64,000 nt of DNA from Aurantiochytrium sp. KH105 (lineage: Eukaryota > Sar > Bigyra > Thraustochytrida > Thraustochytriidae). The stretch is taken from the NCBI GenBank assembly GCA_003116975.1, contig BGKB01000145.1, positions 102,979-166,978 of the forward strand, given 5' to 3'. Made by a program: the position numbers and the translations under genes. Below, piece after piece: positions 62,824-64,000 of the stretch (positions are counted from its first letter, which is position 1; every line of letters starts with the position of its first letter). The notes beneath the pieces are model-generated. The model did not search any database. It saw only the letters and a list, made by a program, of their open reading frames with translations, and was not told the DNA's origin.

Positions 62824-64000
62824 GCACGCATGCCGATCGACCCTGGCGAACCAACGGCCTCCTTCCGCTGCGTAGTCGGCACGACACACTCCTCGCCACT
62901 GCGGACAGTCAGTCATTCGGAGCGTGCGTGTCACGTGCCCTTGCAGGACCTCGAGAGCATCCTCGCCTGCCCTGCCTTCGCACATGCACGAGGAGGAGGA
63001 GGAGGGCTGGGCGTGTAGTTGGTTGGGTACGCGTTATCGCGTTGTGCCGCCAGGACTTGTCCAGGCAAGATCGAGCCCTGGCGATCCGCGCGCTCGAGGC
63101 GCAGCGGGGGCGGGCGGGTGCGAACCAAGCGGCGCGGCGGGCGCAGGATAAAGCGCACGTCTTCCGCGGAAAGCTCCTCGCGCGGGCAGGGCCCGTGCCT
63201 GCTCGTGGATCGCGGCGCAGGCCGGACCCGGCCGCTTTTCTTGGCTTTCCGCGCGGTTCTCTGCGCGGCGGCACCGGCAGGGCCGCGCGGGCGCCGGCGC
63301 CGCGACTTCAGCGTCCTCGCGGCGCCGAGCAGCGCCGAGCGGCGCCGAGCAGCCTCGCCTGCCCGCGAGCGCGCGAGCGCGAACGCGAGCGCGAGACCAT
63401 GCTGCGCGCAGGCAGCGAGGCAAGTTTGGTCGGCAAGGAGAGGCGAGGCAAGGCGAGGCAAGAGGCGCGGATTTGAATTTTTCCTCGAAATTCAAATTCG
63501 CGCAAGAACGAGTCAAGCCAAACGTGGTGGATCTTGCGAGGCGAGACGAGGCGAAACGAAGCGCTTGACTTCGCCGGGACAAGCGACAGCCAGGCAAAGC
63601 AGCGCTGCGCTCTGGTCGGCGCTGCTCTGGCCTGTGGTGGTGAGACTGACAGTCTACCCGTGAATTTTCTGCAGCCCGTGTTGAATTGCCGAGGAATCCG
63701 GGCTTGGAGGCGGCCGGATGCTGTTGGCAGGCACGGTCTGTGCTGCAGTCAACAGCCAGACAGCCCTGCCAGGGCCCCGGCCGTGTGACGGTGACGACGT
63801 CGGTGCAGCCCGCATCCAGGGTACGCACGCAAGTTCAAAAGAACGAACGACCTAGGAGAGAGAACGAATTCGAACAGGCGGTCTCGCGCGTCTCCGCGCG
63901 GGACGTTGCCGATGCCTTGCCTTGCCTTGCCTTGCCTTGCGTCGGTACGCCCAAAACATCGACCTCGAAGCTCTCCTCCGGACTTGCCGTGTCCCGCCTT

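Larger units (their letters stand above)
61500..64000. other. low-complexity right end, no supported gene
   Basis: Contains GGGAGGGG-type runs (61860-61905, 62205-62355), four perfect copies of GCGATGCAAC (61984-62023), CTTG/CCTGC runs (62428-62490), CAGCACGCAG units (62522-62545), CCGAG units (62675-62700), (CAG)12 at 62785-62820, a GGAG run (62990-63005) and (CCTTG)n at about 63916-63940. Many long frames are open on both strands, all with repeat-driven composition. A gene starting beyond the right edge cannot be seen. Confidence 0.5.

Noticed and set aside
62931-63461. Minus-strand stretch LSAEDVRFILR, reminiscent of a TAF13/SPT3-type histone-fold helix
   Set aside because: The preceding and following residues do not match the fold in this or the other two frames, so the resemblance is likely chance in low-complexity DNA.
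1-64000. tRNA, rRNA and CRISPR features
   Set aside because: No T-arm GTTCGANTC with matching acceptor stem, no rRNA-like segment and no spaced direct-repeat array with unique spacers was found by eye on either strand.

Overview
The window is nuclear DNA from a GC-rich, compact eukaryotic genome. Spliceosomal introns are present (twelve could be placed by reading frame). The genes are typical of eukaryotes: Rab GTPase, alpha-actinin, diaphanous-type formin, Sec13, TBC-domain RabGAP, histone H3-like protein, RPS20, BAP31-like and mitochondrial carrier. A CEP164-like WW/coiled-coil protein points to a lineage with basal bodies or cilia. A piggyBac-type relic resembles elements I associate with oomycetes. 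Together with abundant CAAG/CTTTG simple repeats and short, sparse introns, this suggests a stramenopile, most likely a thraustochytrid-like labyrinthulomycete. The lineage is inference; no rRNA or marker gene settles it.

Layout. 1-5.5 kb: a possible partial gene running off the left edge, a frameshifted piggyBac-like transposase relic, and a three-exon Rab GTPase. 5.5-14.5 kb: a small charged protein, alpha-actinin, a FAM185A-like mitochondrial protein, a Golgi-type sulfotransferase-like protein and a basic-tailed hypothetical. 14.5-25 kb: a methylsterol-monooxygenase-like di-iron enzyme, an SLC5 Na+/solute symporter, a divergent histone H3 variant and a coiled-coil protein. 25-35.6 kb: a formin, a TrmL-type tRNA methyltransferase, RPS20, a nested tandem-repeat array and a hypothetical. 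35.6-39.9 kb: a gene-poor, low-complexity stretch. 39.9-49.5 kb: organellar-type HisRS, BAP31-like protein, phosphopantothenoylcysteine decarboxylase, Sec13 with a Q/P/G-rich tail, CEP164-like protein and an EEP-family phosphodiesterase. 51.3-60.3 kb: an alkylglycerol-monooxygenase-like enzyme, a DUF389 membrane protein, an SLC25 carrier, a degenerate sirtuin-like protein and a TBC RabGAP. 60.3-64 kb: low-complexity DNA with one weak candidate gene.

Genes mostly alternate in strand. Convergent 3' ends are often only 100-200 bases apart, while divergent starts are separated by 0.5-2 kb of repeat-rich DNA. There is no operon-like pathway grouping. Functional threads are cytoskeleton and trafficking (Rab, TBC, Sec13, BAP31, actinin, formin, CEP164-like), membrane-lipid oxidation (two histidine-box enzymes) and organelle-directed functions (HisRS, TrmL, FAM185A-like, SLC25).

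The observations most worth follow-up are the histone H3 variant at 21.6 kb, the sirtuin homologue without its NAD-binding motifs at 56.4 kb, the long prion-like tail on Sec13, the A-B-B-B-A-B tandem array after RPS20, CAAG tracts next to start codons, and the two-form 5' splice site GTAAGT/GTACGT.
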